64,000 nucleotides of DNA from Bog-532 sp963824545 (lineage in GTDB: Bacteria > Actinomycetota > Actinomycetes > Streptosporangiales > Streptosporangiaceae), in the NCBI GenBank assembly GCA_963824545.1, contig CAWGPP010000004.1, positions 1 to 64,000 of the forward strand, given 5' to 3'. The notes under the pieces were generated by a model. That model was not told where the DNA came from. It saw nothing but the letters and a program-made list of their open reading frames with translations, and did no database searches. The translations under genes and the position numbers were made by a program. Positions 63,300-64,000 of this stretch are shown piece by piece; positions within the stretch are counted from its first letter, which is position 1, and every line of letters begins with the position of its first letter.

Positions 63300-64000
63300 C
63301 GCGCGCCGCCAGCAGGTGCGCGGGGACCAGCGCGTGCACCAGCGCGTCGACCACGGTGGCCTCGGCCAGCTCGGCGGTCATCGCCGCCCCGTGGGGGTCG
63401 GCGAACCGCCGCCGCGCGAACCAGTCCAGCGTCTCCAGCACCAGCTGCGCGGTCGCGGCTGCGTCCGGTGTCGCGCGCAGCAGGCCAGCCTGGGCGCGGC
63501 CGGCCAGATACGCGGTCAGGGCGTGCAGCACGGGCCGGCGCAGCCCGGAGTTCAGCAGGTCCGCCAGCTCCGGAAGTTCCCGGGCGGACCGCTCGATCAT
63601 GTCGGCGGCCTCCCGGGTGCGCGATTCGAGCGTGAACGTCTCGCGCAGGATGTCCTCCAGCTCGGCGGCGGGGTCGGCCACCACCGGCTGGGCGATCGCG
63701 GCGGCCAGGTAACCGAACGGCACCGCGGACGCGACGAACTCCCGCGCTTCCTTGATCGTTACCATCAGCGGCGCGGGGGATAGCGGCAGCCCGCCGGCCG
63801 GCAGGTCCTCCAGCAGCAGCGCATGCCGGATGGCCAGCACGAACAGGCCCTCCTTGCTGTCCACGTAGCGGTAGATCGCTCCTTCTGAGAGCCCGAGCTC
63901 GGCCGCCACGTCGCTGATCCGGGCGAGCCGGTAGCCGTCCCGAGTGAAGACCCGGACGGCCGCCGCGATCAGCTCGGGCAGCCGCTCCTGCGCATTACGC
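63292..64000 (-). CDS. TetR-family regulator, 5'-truncated by window edge
   Basis: The frame is open to the right edge: RLPELIAAAVRVFTRDGYR precedes ISDVAAELGLSEGAIYRYVD, the TetR helix-turn-helix, so the start lies beyond 64000. The C-terminal ligand domain is about 150 residues. The 3' end overlaps the ABC ATPase gene by eight bases, so it probably regulates that exporter, which is now broken. Confidence 0.88.
   Translation of the reverse strand, partial: RNAQERLPELIAAAVRVFTRDGYRLARISDVAAELGLSEGAIYRYVDSKEGLFVLAIRHALLLEDLPAGGLPLSPAPLMVTIKEAREFVASAVPFGYLAAAIAQPVVADPAAELEDILRETFTLESRTREAADMIERSARELPELADLLNSGLRRPVLHALTAYLAGRAQAGLLRATPDAAATAQLVLETLDWFARRRFADPHGAAMTAELAEATVVDALVHALVPAHLLAARVG

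Overview
The window is chromosomal DNA of a high-GC actinobacterium. Most of it is strongly GC-rich with GTG and TTG starts. The block from tig to the phosphoglycerate-mutase-like gene (about 14.3-47.5 kb) runs in the order known from Streptomyces and relatives: tig, clpP1, clpP2, clpX, valS, folC, DUF4233, ndk, mreBCD, mrdA, rodA, two radical-SAM-linked genes, rne, rplU, rpmA, obgE, proB, nadD, rsfS. The protein sequences look like a mycelial or Streptosporangiales-type actinomycete, but no genus can be fixed from sequence alone.

Region 1 (1-9.6 kb) is the right part of an integrated actinomycete integrative element. The order rep, xis, int, then the 3' end of a tRNA-Gly gene is the pSAM2-type arrangement. 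The left end is outside the window, and no FtsK-like transfer gene is seen. The cargo is a 5'-truncated, clearly lower-GC OLD-family ATPase/TOPRIM gene, a HAD hydrolase, an XRE-TPR regulator facing a frameshifted HATPase gene, and a compact IS630-family insertion sequence that carries a second, divergent small gene between its inverted repeats.

Region 2 (9.9-14 kb) holds a PucR-type regulator, a Tat-type polysaccharide deacetylase, a tRNA-Pro gene and a GlxA-type regulator. Region 3 (14-47.5 kb) is the housekeeping core: protein folding and degradation (Tig, ClpP1P2X), translation (ValS, L21, L27, Obg, RsfS), folate, NAD and proline synthesis, RNA decay (RNase E/G), and the wall-elongation apparatus (MreB, MreC, MreD, PBP2, RodA). 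An MFS exporter and a diguanylate cyclase sit between valS and folC. MreD carries an unusual long basic tail. A ClgR-like operator lies upstream of clpP1.

Region 4 (47.5-64 kb) is accessory: a DUF222-HNH protein, an arsenic/cadmium pair (CadI/ArsI and ArsC), a DHA2 drug exporter followed by an ECF sigma factor with a SnoaL-like tail, class I mannose-6-phosphate isomerase, a NarL-type two-component system, several oxidoreductases, a low-GC stretch without a convincing gene, and an ABC exporter whose ATPase and permease have been fused by a deletion, downstream of a TetR gene cut by the right edge.

Four genes (near 4200, 39463, 47220 and 61037) each appear to lack one base, three of them in or next to short G/C runs. 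Two of these are housekeeping genes, so sequencing or assembly error should be excluded before any biological reading.
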